A stretch of DNA of 64,000 bases from Heliopora coerulea. Its lineage: Eukaryota > Cnidaria > Anthozoa > Scleralcyonacea > Helioporidae. The translations under genes were made by a program, and so were the position numbers. Of this stretch, positions 1 through 13,200 are shown piece after piece. The stretch spans positions 62,001 through 126,000 of the forward strand of contig JASJOG010000114.1 in assembly GCA_030142905.1 (NCBI GenBank), in the 5' to 3' direction. Under the pieces are notes generated by a model. It searched no databases, had not been told where the DNA came from, and saw only the letters and a program-made list of their open reading frames with translations. Position 1 is the first letter of the stretch; every line of letters begins with the position of its first letter.

Positions 1-349
1 GAACAATGAAACATAAATAGCTTCAGTTAATTGCAATTATCCAACGTTTACTAAAATTCGGGAATGGCTGTAAAATGATCTTCTCGGGTCAGAGTAGAGA
101 ATAAATACATTAGTTTGTTGATTCAAACAGTACTTTTAAAAATATGGCAATGTTTAGAAATTGGACAATTAAGCGTTATACGCCAAAAACCCAGATGTAT
201 GGTTATAACTGGTTGAAGAACAAATAGGTTTACTAAAACTTTTCAAATACTTCTAAATTGTTCTTCTCCACCCAAACATCATAAAACAAATCGATTTTCG
301 TCGATTCGACAAGTTACTGTGAAAATTTCTCAAACTCTTCCAAACCGCT

Positions 350-3300
350 TTAACTCGTCGAAATAAGACGATAAGTGAAACGAACAGTGAAACACTTGTG
401 CCTTAATTTAGTTGCAATTTTCCAATGTTTACGAAAACTCTGGAATGGCTGTAAAATGATCTTTTCGGGTCAGGGAAAAAAATAAAAGCACTAGTTGGTT
501 TTTTCGAGCAGTACTTTAAAAAATATGGCAATGTTTAGAAATTGGACAATTAAGCGTCATACGTCTAAAACCCAGATGTATGGTTATAACTAGTAGAAGA
601 ACAAATAGGTTTACTAAACTTTTCAAATACTTCTAAATTATTCTCCTCCACCCAAACATCATAATTCAAAATCGATTTTCGTCGATTCGACGAGTAGCTC
701 TAAAATTTTCTCAAACTCGTCAAACTACTTTATCTTGCTGAAATAAGACGATTAGTGAAACGAACAGTGAAACACTTGTGGATTAAGTTAGTTGCTATTG
801 TCCAATGTTGCGAAAACTCGGGAATGGCTGTAAAATGATCTTTTCGGGTCAGAGAAGAGAATAAAAGCATTAGTTGTTAAATTCGAGAAGTACTTTCAAA
901 ATTATGGCAATGTTTAGAATTTGGACAATTAAACGTTATTCGCCTAAAACACAGATGTATTGTTATAACTAGTTGAAGAACAAATAGGTTTACTAAACTT
1001 TTCAAATACTTCTAAATTGTTCTCCTCCACCCAAACATCATAAAACAAATCGATTTTCGTCGATTCGACAAGTTACTGTGAAAATTTCTCAAACTCTTCA
1101 AAACCGCTTTAACTCGTCGAAATAAGACGATTAGTGTAACGAACAATGAAACATAAATGGCTTCAGTTAATTGCAATTATCCAACGTTTACTAAAATTCG
1201 GGAATGGCTGTAAAATGATCTTCTCAGGTCAGAGTAGAGAATAAATACATTAGTTTGTTGATTCGAACAGTACTTTTAAAAATATGGCAATGTTTAGAAA
1301 TTGGACAATTAAGCGTTATACGCCTAAAACCCAGATGTATGGTTATAACTGGTTGAAGAACAAATAGGTTTACTAAACTTTTCAAATACTTCTAAATTAT
1401 TCTCCTCCACCCAAACATCTTAAAACAAAATCGATTTTCGTCGATTCGACGAGTTGCTGTGAAAATTTCGGAAACTCTTCAAAACCAATTTATCTTGCCG
1501 AAATAAGACGATTAGTGAAACGAACAGTGAAACACTTGTGGCTCAAGTTAGTTGCTATTGTCAAATGTTTGCAAAAATTCGGGAATGGCTGTAAAATTAC
1601 CTTTTAAAGTCAGATAAGAGAATAAAAGTATTAGTTTGTTGATTCGAACAGTACTTTTAAAAATATGGCAATGTTTAGAATTTCAACAACTAAGCGTTAT
1701 TCGCCTAAAACCCAGATGTATTGTTATAACTTGTTGAAGAACAAATACGTTTACTAAACTTTTCAAATACTTCTAAATTGTTCTCCTCCACCCAAACATC
1801 ATAAAACAAATCGATTTTCGTCGATTCGACGAGTTGCTGTGAAAATTTCTCAAACACGTCAACACCGCCTTTTTTCTCGTCGAAATAAGACGATCAGTGA
1901 AACGAACAGTGAAACTCTTGTGGCTTAATTTAGTTGCAATTGTCCAATGTTTGTGAAAAATCGGGAATGACTGTAAAATGATCTTTTCTGATCAGAGTAG
2001 AGAATAAAAGCATTAGTTGGTTGATTAGAGAAGCACCTTGAGAAATATGGCAATGTTTAGAAATTGCACAATTAAGCTTTATACGACTAAAAACCATTTG
2101 TATGGTTATAACTGGTTGAAGAACAAATAGGTTTACTAAACTTTTCAAATACTTCTAAATTATTCTCCTCCACACAAACATCATAAAACAAATCGATTTT
2201 CGTCGATTCGACGAGTTGCTGTGAAAATTTCTCAAACTCGTCATAACCGCTTTATCTCGTCGAAATAAGATGATTGGTGAAACGAACATTGAAACATATT
2301 TGGCTTAACTAGGTTGCAATTGTCCAAAGTTTTCCTAAAATCGGGAATGGCTTTAAAATGATCTTTTCGAGTCAGATTTGAGAATAAAGGCATTAGTTTG
2401 TTGATTCGAGCAGTACTTTGAAAAATATGGCAATGTTTAGAAATTGGACAATTAAGCGTCATACGCCCAAAACCCAGATGTATTGTTATAACTGGTTGAA
2501 GAACAAATAGGTTTACTAAACTTTTCAAATACTTCTAAATTGTCCTCCACCACCCAAACATCATAAAACAAAATCGATTTTTGTCGATTCGACGAGTAGC
2601 TGTGAAAATTTCTCAAACTCGTCAAAACCGCTTTATCTCGTCGAAATAAGATGATTGGTGAAACGAACATTGAAACATATTTGGCTTAACTTGGTTGCAA
2701 TTGTCCAAAGTTTTCCTAAAATCGGGAATGGCTTTAAAATGATCTTTTCGAGTCAGAGTTGAGAATAAAAGCATTAGTTTGTTGATTCGAGCAGTACTTT
2801 TAAAAATATGGGAATGTTTAGAAATTGGACAATTAAGAGTTATACGCCTAAAACCGATATGTATTGTTATAACTGGTTGAAGAACAAATAGGTTTACTAA
2901 ACTTTTCAAATACTTCTTAAATTGTCCTCCTCCACCCAAACATCATAAAACAAAATCGATTTTCGTCGATTCGACGAGTTGCTGTGAAAATTTCTCAAAT
3001 TCGTCAAAACCGTTTATCTCGTCGAAATAAGACGATCAGTGAAAAGAACAGTGAAACATTTGTGGCTGAATTTAGTTGCAATTTTCCAATATTTACAAAA
3101 ATTCGGAAATGGATTTAAAATGATCTTTTCGAGTCAGACAAGAGAATAAAAGCATTAGTTTTCTTATTCGAGCAGTACTTTGAAAAATATGGCAATGTTT
3201 AGAATTTGGACAATTAAACGTTATTCGCCTAAAACACAGATGTATGGTAATAACTAGTTGAAGAACAAATTGGTTTACTAAACTTTTCAAATACTTCTAA

Positions 3301-5410
3301 ATTTTTCTCCTCCACCCAAACTTCATAAACCAAATCGATTTTCGCCGATTCGACGAGTTGCTGTGAAAATTTCTCAAACTCGTCATAACCGCTTTATCTC
3401 GTCGAAATAAGACGATCAGTGAAACGAACAATGAAAAATTTGTGGCTTAACTAAGTTGCAATTATCCAATCTTTGCGAAAAACCGGGATTGGCTGTAAAA
3501 TGATCTTTTCGGGTCAGAGTATAGAATAAATCCATTAGTTGGTTGATTCGAGCAGTACTTTAAAATATAAGGAAATGTTTAGAAATTGGACAATTAAGCG
3601 TTATACGCCTAAAACCCAGATGTATGGTTATAAATGGTTGAAGAACAAATAGGTTTACTAAACTTTTCAAATACTTCTAAATTGTTCTCCTCCACCCAAA
3701 CATCATAAAACAAATCGATTTTCGTCGATTTGACGAGTTGCTGTGAAAATTTCTCAAACTCGTCAAAACTGCTTTAAATCGTCGAAATAAGACGATTAGT
3801 GAAACGAACAGTGAAACACATTTGGCTTAAGTTATTTGCAATTTTCCAATGTTTGCGAATACTCTGGAATGGCTGTAAAATGAATTTTTCTGGTCCGAGA
3901 AAAGAATAAAAGCATTAGTTGATTGATTCGAATTGTACTTTGAAAAATATGGGAATTTTTATAATTCGGATAATTAAGCGTTATTCGCCTAAAACCCAGA
4001 TATATTGTTATAACTTGTTGAAGCACAAATACGTTTACTAAACTTTTCAAATACTTCTAAATTGTTCTACTCCACCCAAACATCATAAAAAAATTCGATT
4101 TTCCTCGATTCAAAGAGTTACTGTGAAAATTTCTCAAACTCGTCATAACCGCTTTATCTTGTCGAAATAAGACGATTAGTGAAACGAACAGTGAAACACT
4201 TGTGGCTTAAGTTAGTTGCTATTGTCCAACGTTTGCGAAAACTCGGAATAGGCTGTAAAATTACTTTTTCGGGTCAGTGAAGAGAATAAAACCATTAGTT
4301 GTTGATTCGAGCAGTACTTTGAAAAATATGGCAATGTTTAGAATTTGGACAATTAAACGTTATTCGCCTAAAACACAGATGTATGGTTATAACTAGTTGA
4401 AGAACAAATAGATTTACTAAACTTTTCAGATACTTCTAAATTGTTCTCCTCCACCCAAACATCATAAAGCAAATCGATTTTCGTCGATTCAACGAGTTGC
4501 TGTGAAAATTTCTCAAACTCTTCCAAACCGCTTTAACTCGTCGAAATAAGACGGTTAGTGAAACGAACAATGAAACATAAATGGCTTCAGTTAATTGCAA
4601 TTATCCAACGTTTACTAAAATTCGGGAATGGCTGTAAAATGATCTTTTCGGTTCAGAGAAGATAATAAAACCATTAGTTGTTGATTCGAGCAGTACTTTG
4701 AAAAATATGGCAATGTTTAGAAATTGGACAATTAATTGTTATACGCCTAAAATCCAGATGTATTGTTATAACTGGTAGAAAAACAAATAGGTTTACTAAA
4801 CTTTTCAAATATTTCTAAATTGTTCTCCTCAACCCAAACTTCATAAAACAAATCGATTTTCGTCGATTCGACGAGTTGCTGTGAAAATTTCTCAAACTCT
4901 TCCAAACCGCTTTAACACGTCGAAATAAGACGATTAGTGAAACGAACAATGAAACATAAATGGCTTCAGTTAATTGCAATTATCCAACTTTTACTAAAAT
5001 TCGGGAATGGCTGTAAAATGATCTTTTCGGGTCAGAGAAGATAATAAAACCATTAGTTGTTGATTCGAGCAGTACTTTGAAAAATATGGCAATGTTTAGA
5101 AATTGGACAATTAATTGTTATACGCCTAAAATCAAGATGTATTGTTATAACTGGTAGAAAAACAAATAGGTTTACTAAACTTTTCAAATATTTCTAAATT
5201 GTTCTCCTCAACCCAAACTTCATAAAACAAATCGATTTTCGTCGATTCGACGAGTTGCTGTGAAAATTTCTCAAACTCGTCAAACCCGCTTTATCTAGTC
5301 GAAAAAAGATGATTAATGAAACGAACAGTGAAACACTTGTGCCTTAATTTAGTTGCAATAGTTAAAAGTTGCGAAAACTCGGGAATGGCTGAAAAATTAT
5401 CTTTTCGGGT
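350..5410. repeat. Higher-order repeat copy A (part of a 26-monomer unit)
   Basis: Variant bases match copy B at an offset of 9,878-9,879 bp, which is 26 monomers. For example, the ATAAGTGAAACG variant at 371 recurs at 10,249, and the minus-strand frames at 1,930 and 3,832 recur at 11,809 and 13,711. The offset becomes ~10,258 after ~4.8 kb because B has one more monomer. Positions 1-350 match 19,379 onward (offset 19,378, 51 monomers) better than they match B, so the left end of A continues as in C. Confidence 0.82.
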
Positions 5411-7150
5411 CAGAGTAGAGAATAAATCCATTAGTTTGTTGATTCGAACAGCACTTTGAAAAATATGGCAATTTTTTGAATTTGGACAATTAAGCGTTAT
5501 ACGACTAAAACCCAGATATATGGTTATAACTGGTTGAAAAACAAATAGGTTTACTAAACTTTTCTAATACTTCTAAATTGTTCTCTCAACCCAAACATCA
5601 TAAAACAAATCGATTTTCGTCGATTCGACGAGTTGCTGTGAAAATTTCTCAAACTCGTCAAACCCGCTTTATCTCGTCGAAATAAGACGATTAGTGAAAC
5701 GAACAGTGAAACACTTGTGGCTTAAGTTAGTTGCTATTGTCAATTATTTGCAAAAACTCTGAATTGGCTGTAAAATTACCTTTTCGGATCAGATAAGAGA
5801 ATAAAAGTATTAGTTGATTGATTCGAGTTGTACTTTGAAAAATATGGCAACGTTTAGAAATCGGAAATTTCAGCGTTATACGCCTAAAACACAGATGTAT
5901 GGTAATAACTGGTTGAAGAACAAATAGGTTTACTAAACTTTTCAAATACTTCTAAATTGTTCTCCTCCACCCAAACATCATAAAACAAATCAATTTTCGT
6001 CGATTCGACGAGTTGCTGTGAAAATTTCTCAAACTCGTCATAACCGCTTTATCTCGTCGAAATAAGACGATTGGTGAAACGAACAGTGAAACACTTGTGG
6101 ATAAGTTAGTTGCTATTGTCCAAAGTTTGCCAAAACTCGGGAATGGCTGTAAAATTACCTTTTCGGGTCAGAGAAGAGAATAAAACCAATAGTTGTTCAT
6201 TCGAGCAGTACTTTAACTAATATGGCAATGTTTAGAAATTGGACAACTAAGCGTTATTCGCCTAACCCTAGATGTATTGTTATAACTTGTTGAAGAACAA
6301 ATAGTTTTACTAAACTTTTCAAATACTTCTAAATTGTTCTCCTCCACCCAAACATCATAAAACAAAATCGATTGTCGTCGATTCGATGAGTTGCTGTGAA
6401 AATATCTCAAACTCTTCAAAACCACTTTATGTTGCCGAAATAAGACGATTAGTGAAACGAACAGTGAAACCACTTGTGGCTTAAGTTAGTTGCTATTGTC
6501 AAATGTTTGCAAAAACTCAGAATTAGCTGTAAAATTACCTTTTCGGGTCAGATAAGTGTATAAAAGTATTAGTTGATTGATTCGAGTTGTACTTTGAAAA
6601 ATATGGCAATGTTTAGAAATCGGACAATTAATCGTTATGCGCCTAAAACCCAGATGTATGGTTATAACTGGTTGAAGAACAAATAGGTTTACTAAACTTT
6701 TCAAATACTTCTAAATTGTTCCCCTCCACCCAAACATCATAAAACAAATCAATTTTCATCGATTCGACGAGTTGATGTGAAAATTTCTCAAACTCGTCAA
6801 AACCGCTTTATCTCGTCGAAATAAGACGATTAGTGAAACGAACAGTGAAACACTTGTGACTTAAGTTAGTTGCTATTGTCCAATGTTTGCCAAAACTCGG
6901 GAATGGCTGTAAAATTATCTTTTCGGGTCAGAGAAGAGAATAAAAGAATTAATTGATTGATTCGAGTTGTACTTTGAAAAATATAGCAATGTTTAGAAAT
7001 CCGACAATTAAGCGTTATTCGCCTAAAACCCAGATGTATGGTTATAACTGGTTGAAAAACAAATAGGTTTACTAAACTTTTCAAATACTTCTAAATTGTT
7101 CTCCTCCACCCAAATATCATAAAACAAATCGATTTTCGTCGATTCGACGA
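5410..7150. repeat. Satellite segment shared with 26.7-28.4 kb and 54.4-55.5 kb
   Basis: About 4.5 monomers. The set carries the rare CCTAACCCTAG variant (6,261), found again at 27,543 and 54,710, and a GTCAATTATTTGC variant (5,738) found again near 27,021. Offsets are ~21,281 (56 monomers) to the second copy and ~48,448 to the third. The last offset is not a multiple of 380 because the inversion lies between. No gene is visible. Confidence 0.75.
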
Positions 7151-8380
7151 GTTGCTGTGAAAATTTCTAAAACTCGTCAAAACCGCTTTATCTCGACCAA
7201 ATATGACGAACAATGAAACGAATAATAAATCATTTATGGCTTAACTTAGATGCAATTATACAATCTTTGCGAAAAATCGGGAATGGCTCTAAAATGATAT
7301 TTTCGGGTCAGAGATGAGAATAAAACCATTAGTTGTTGATTAGAACAGTACTTTGAAAAATATGGCAATGTTTAGAATTTGGACAATTAAACGTTATTCG
7401 CCTAAAACACAGATGTATGGTTATAACTAGTTGAAGATCAAATAGGTTTACTAAACTATTCAAATACTTCTAAATTGTTCTCCTCCACCCAAACATCATA
7501 AAACAAATCGATTTTCGTCGATTCGACGAGTTGCTGTGAAAATTTCTCAAACTCGATAAAACCGCTTTATCTCGTCGAAATAAGACGATTAATGGAAAGA
7601 ACAGTGAAACACTTGTGGCTTAATTTAGTTGCAATTTTCCAATGTTTGCGAAAACTCGGGAATGGCTTTGAAATGATCTTTTCGGGTCAGAGAAGAGAAT
7701 AAAAGCATTAGTTGTGTTATTCGAGCATGACTTTGAAAAATATGGCAATGTTTAGAAATTGGACAATTAAGCGTTATACGCCTAAAACCCAGTTGTATGG
7801 TTATAACTGGTTGAAAAACAAATAGGTTTACTAAACTTTTCAAATACTTCTAAATTGTTCTCCTCCACTCATATATCAACAAACAAATCGATTTTCGTCG
7901 ATTCGACGAGTTGCTGTGAAAATTTCTAAAACTCGTCCAAACCGTTTTATCTCGTCCAAATATGACGATCAATGAAACGAACAATAAAACTTTTGTGGCT
8001 TAACTTAGATGCAATTATCCAATCTTTGCGAAAAATCGGGAATGGCTCTAAAATGATCTTTTCGGTTCAGAGTATAGAATAAATCCATCAGTTGGTTGAT
8101 TCGAGCAGTACTTTAAAAAATATGGCAATGTTTAGAAATTGGACAATTAAGCGTTATACGCCTAAAACCCAGATATATGGTTATAACAGGCTGAAGAACA
8201 TATACGTTTACTAAACTTTTCAAATACTTCTAAATTGTTTTCCTCCACCCAAACATCATAAAACAAATCGATTTTCGTCGATTCCACGTGTTGCTGTATA
8301 AATTTCTCAAACTCGTCAAAACCGCTTTATCTCGTCGAAATAAGACGATTAGTGAAACGAACAGTGAAACACATTTGGCT
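7150..8380. repeat. Satellite segment shared with 55.9-57.0 kb
   Basis: The variants GACCAAATATGACGA, AATAATAAATCATTTATGG and ACTCATATATCAACAAACAA (~7,866) recur at an offset of 48,828 bp. The variant AACAGGCTGAAGAACATATACG at ~8,186 recurs near 57,394, one monomer further out, so an extra monomer sits at ~57.0-57.4 kb. No gene is visible. Confidence 0.72.
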
Positions 8381-8384
8381 TAAG

Positions 8385-10230
8385 TTAGTTGCAATTTTCC
8401 AATGTTTGCGAATACTCTGGAATGGCTGCAAAATGAATTTTTCTGGTCAGAGAAAAGAATAAAAGCATTAGTTGATTGATTCGAGCAGTACTTTTAAAAA
8501 TATGGCAATGTTTAGAAATTGAACAATTAAGCGTTATACGCCTAAAACCCAGATGTATTGTTATAACTGGTTGAAAAACAAATAGATTTACTAAACTTTT
8601 CAAATTCCTCTAAATTGTCCTCCTCCACCCAAACATCATAAAACAAATCGATTTTCGTCGATTCGACGAGTTACTGTGAAAATTTCTCAAACTCTTCAAA
8701 ACCGCTTTAACTCGTCGAAATAAGATGATTAGTGAAACGAACAGTGAAACATAAATGGCTTCAGTTAATTGCAATTATCCAACGTTTACTTAAATTCGGG
8801 AATGGCTGTAAAATGATCTTCTCGGTTCAGAGTAGAGAATAAATCCATTAGTTGGTTGATTCGAGCAGTACTTTGAAAAATAAGGCAATGTTTAGAAATT
8901 GGACAATTAAGCGTTATACGCCTAAAACCCAGATGTATGGTTATAACTGGTTGAAGAACAAATAGGTTTACTAAACTTTTCAAATACTTCTAAATTATTC
9001 TCCTCCACACAAACATCTTAAAACAAAATCGATTTTCGTCGATTCGACGAGTTGCTGTGAAAATTTCGCAAACTCTTCAAAACCACTTTATCTTGCCGAA
9101 ATATGACGATTAGTGAAACGAACAGTGAAACACTTGTGGCTTAAGTTACTTGCTATTGTCAAATGTTTGCAAAAACTCAGTAATGGCTGTAAAATTACCT
9201 TTTCAGGTCAAATAAGAGAATAAAAGTATTAGTTTGTTTATTCGAACAGTACTTTTAAAAATATGGCAATGTTTAGAAATTGGACAATTAACCGTTATAC
9301 GCCCAAAACACAGATGTATGGTTATAACTGGCTGAAGAACAAATACGTTTACTAAACTTTTCAAATATTTCTAAATTTTTTCTCCTATACCCAAACATCA
9401 TAAAACAAATCGATTTTCATCGATTGGACTAGTTCCTGTGAAAATTTCTCAAACTCTTCAAAAACGCATTATCTCGTCGAAATTAGACGTTCAGTTAAAA
9501 GAACAAAGAAACATTTGTGGTTTAACTATGTTGCAATTGTGCAATGTTTGCGAAAATTCGGGAATAGCTTCAAAATGATCTATTCGGATCAGAAAAGAGA
9601 ATAAAAGCATTAGTTATTTGAATCGAGCAGTACTTCAAAAATATGGCAATATTTAGAAATATGACAATTAAGTGTTATACGCCTATAACACAGATGTATG
9701 GTTATAACTGGTTTAAGAACAAATAGGTTTACCAAACATTTTAAATGCTACTAAATTGTTCTCCTCCACACAAACATCATAAAACAAATCGATTTTCGTC
9801 GATTCCACGAATTGCTGTATAAATTTCTCAAACTCGTCAAATTCGCTTTATCTCGTCGAAATAAGACGATTAGTGAAACGAACAGTGAAACACATTTGGC
9901 TTAAGTTAGTTGCAATTTTCCAATGTTTGCGAATACTCTGGAATGGCTGCAAAATGAATTTTTCTGGTCAGAGAAAAGAATAAAAGCATTAGTTGGTTGA
10001 TTCGAGCAGTACTTTGAAAAATAAGGCAATGTTTAAAAATTGGACAATTAAGCGTTATACGCCTAAAACCCAGATGTATTGTTATAACTGGTTGAATAAC
10101 AAATAGATTTACTAAACTTTTCAAATACTTCTAAATTGTTCTCCTCCACCCAAACATCATAAAACAAATCGATTTTCGTCGATTCGACGAGTTACTGTGA
10201 AAATTTCTCAAACTCTTCAAAACCGCTTTA
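8385..10230. repeat. 4-monomer HOR block, first occurrence
   Basis: Variants at 8,385-8,603 (CTCTGGAATGGCTGC, TTTTTCTGGTCAG) recur at 9,906-10,124, an offset of 1,521 bp or four monomers. The block includes a divergent monomer near 9,610-9,760 with CAATATTTAGAAATATGACA and GCCTATAACACAG. The same set of variants recurs at 15.7-18.5 kb and 30.8-34.0 kb. Confidence 0.78.
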
Positions 10231-13200
10231 ACTCGTCGAAATAAGACGATAAGTGAAACGAACAGTGAAACACTTGTGCCTTAATTTAGTTGCAATTTTC
10301 CAATGTTTACGAAAACTCTGGAATGGCTGTAAAATGATCTTTTCGGGTCAGGGAAAAAAATAAAAGCACTAGTTGGTTTTTTCGAGCAATATTTTAAAAA
10401 ATATGGCAATGTTTAGAAATTGGACAATTAAGCGTCATACGTCTAAAACCCAGATGTATGGTTATAACTAGTAGAAGAACAAATAGGTTTACTAAACTTT
10501 TCAAATACTTCTAAATTATTCTCCTCCACCCAAACATCATAATTCAAAATCGATTTTCGTCGATTCGACGAGTAGCTCTAAAATTTTCTCAAACTCGTCA
10601 AAACTACTTTATCTTGCTGAAATAAGACGATTAGTGAAACGAACAGTGAAACACTTGTGGATTAAGTTAGTTGCTATTGTCCAATGTTGCGAAAACTCGG
10701 GAATGGCTGTAAAATGATCTTTTCGGGTCAGAGAAGAGAATAAAAGCATTAGTTGTTAAATTCGAGAAGTACTTTCAAAATTATGGCAATGTTTAGAATT
10801 TGGACAATTAAACGTTATTCGCCTAAAACACAGATGTATTGTTATAACTAGTTGAAGAACAAATAGGTTTACTAAACTTTTCAAATACTTCTAAATTGTT
10901 CTCCTCCACCCAAACATCATAAAACAAATCGATTTTCGTCGATTCGACGAGTTACTGTGAAAATTTCTCAAACTCTTCAAAACCGCTTTAACTCGTCGAA
11001 ATAAGACGATTAGTGTAACGAACAATGAAACATAAATGGCTTCAGTTAATTGCAATTATCCAACGTTTACTAAAATTCGGGTATGGCTGTAAAATGATCT
11101 TCTCAGGTCAGAGTAGAGAATAAATACATTAGTTTGTTGATTCGAACAGTACTTTTAAAAATATGGCAATGTTTAGAAATTGGACAATTAAGCGTTATAC
11201 GCCTAAAACCCAGATGTATGGTTATAACTGGTTGAAGAACAAATAGGTTTACTAAACTTTTCAAATACTTCTAAATTATTCTCCTCCACCCAAACATCTT
11301 AAAACAAAATCGATTTTCGTCGATTCGACGAGTTGCTGTGAAAATTTCGGAAACTCTTCAAAACCAATTTATCTTGCCGAAATAAGACGATTAGTGAAAC
11401 GAACAGTGAAACACTTGTGGCTCAAGTTAGTTGCTATTGTCAAATGTTTGCAAAAATTCGGGAATGGCTGTAAAATTACCTTTTAAAGTCAGATAAGAGA
11501 ATAAAAGTATTAGTTTGTTGATTCGAACAGTACTTTTAAAAATATGGCAATGTTTAGAATTTCAACAACTAAGCGTTATTCGCCTAAAACCCAGATGTAT
11601 TGTTATAACTTGTTGAAGAACAAATACGTTTACTAAACTTTTCAAATACTTCTAAATTATTCTCCTCCACCCAAACATCATAAAACAAATCGATTTTCGT
11701 CGATTCGACGAGTTGCTGTGAAAATTTCTCAAACACGTCAACACCGCCTTTTTTCTCGTCGAAATAAGACGATCAGTGAAACGAACAGTGAAACTCTTGT
11801 GGCTTAATTTAGTTGCAATTGTCCAATGTTTGTGAAAAATCGGGAATGACTGTAAAATGATCTTTTCTGATCAGAGTAGAGAATAAAAGCATTAGTTGGT
11901 TGATTAGAGAAGCACCTTGAGAAATATGGCAATGTTTAGAAATTGCACAATTAAGCTTTATACGACTAAAAACCAGATGTATGGTTATAACTGGTTGAAG
12001 AACAAATAGGTTTACTAAACTTTTCAAATACTTCTAAATTATTCTCCTCCACACAAACATCATAAAACAAATCGATTTTCGTCGATTCGACGAGTTGCTG
12101 TGAAAATTTCTCAAACTCGTCAAAACCGCTTTATCTCGTCGAAATAAGATGATTGGTGAAACGAACATTGAAACATATTTGGCTTAACTAGGTTGCAATT
12201 GTCCAAAGTTTTCCTAAAATCGGGAATGGCTTTAAAATGATATTTTCGAGTCAGATTTGAGAATAAAGGCATTAGTTTGTTGATTCGAGCAATACTTTGA
12301 AAAATATGGCAATGTTTAGAAATTGGACAATTAAGCGTCATACGCCTAAAACCCAGATGTATTGTTATAACTGGTTGAAGAACAAATAGGTTTACTAAAC
12401 TTTTCAAATACTTCTAAATTGTCCTCCACCACCCAAACATCATAAAACAAAATCGATTTTCGTCGATTCGACGAGTAGCTGTGAAAATTTCTCAAACTCG
12501 TCCAAACCGCTTTATCTCGTCGAAATAAGATGATTGGTGAAACGAACATTGAAACATATTTGGCTTAACTTGGTTGCAATTGTCCAAAGTTTTCCTAAAA
12601 TCGGGAATGGCTTTAAAATGATCTTATCGGGTCAGAGTAGAGAATAAAAGCATTAGTTGGTTGATTCGAGCAGTACTTTTAAAAATATGGGAATGTTTAG
12701 AAATTGGACAATTAAGAGTTATACGCCTAAAACCGAGATGTATTGTTATAACTGGTTGAAGAACAAATAGGTTTACTAAACTTTTCAAATACTTCTTAAA
12801 TTGTCCTCCTCCACCCAAACATCATAAAACAAAATCGATTTTCGTCGATTCGACGAGTTGCTGTGAAAATTTCTCAAACTCGTCAAAACCGTTTATCTCG
12901 TCGAAATAAGACGATCAGTGAAAAGAACAGTGAAACACTTGTGGCTTAATTTAGTTGCAATTTTCCAATATTTACAAAAATTCGGAAATGGATTTAAAAT
13001 GATCTTTTCGAGTCAGACAAGAGAATAAAAGCATTAGTTTTCTTATTCGAGCAGTACTTTGAAAAATATGGCAATGTTTAGAATTTGGACAATTAAACGT
13101 TATTCGCCTAAAACACAGATGTATGGTAATAACTAGTTGAAGAACAAATTGGTTTACTAAACTTTTCAAATACTTCTAAATTTTTCTCCTCCACCCAAAC

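Noticed and set aside
6261..6271. CCTAACCCTAG, resembling telomere repeat
   Set aside because: It is a one-off variant of GCCTAAAACCCAG shared by three related monomers (6,261; 27,543; 54,710), not a tandem CCCTAA or CCCTAAA array.
6559..6566. TATAAAAG as a TATA box
   Set aside because: It is a variant of GAATAAAAG present in one monomer subtype, with no downstream gene. Chance in AT-rich repeat.
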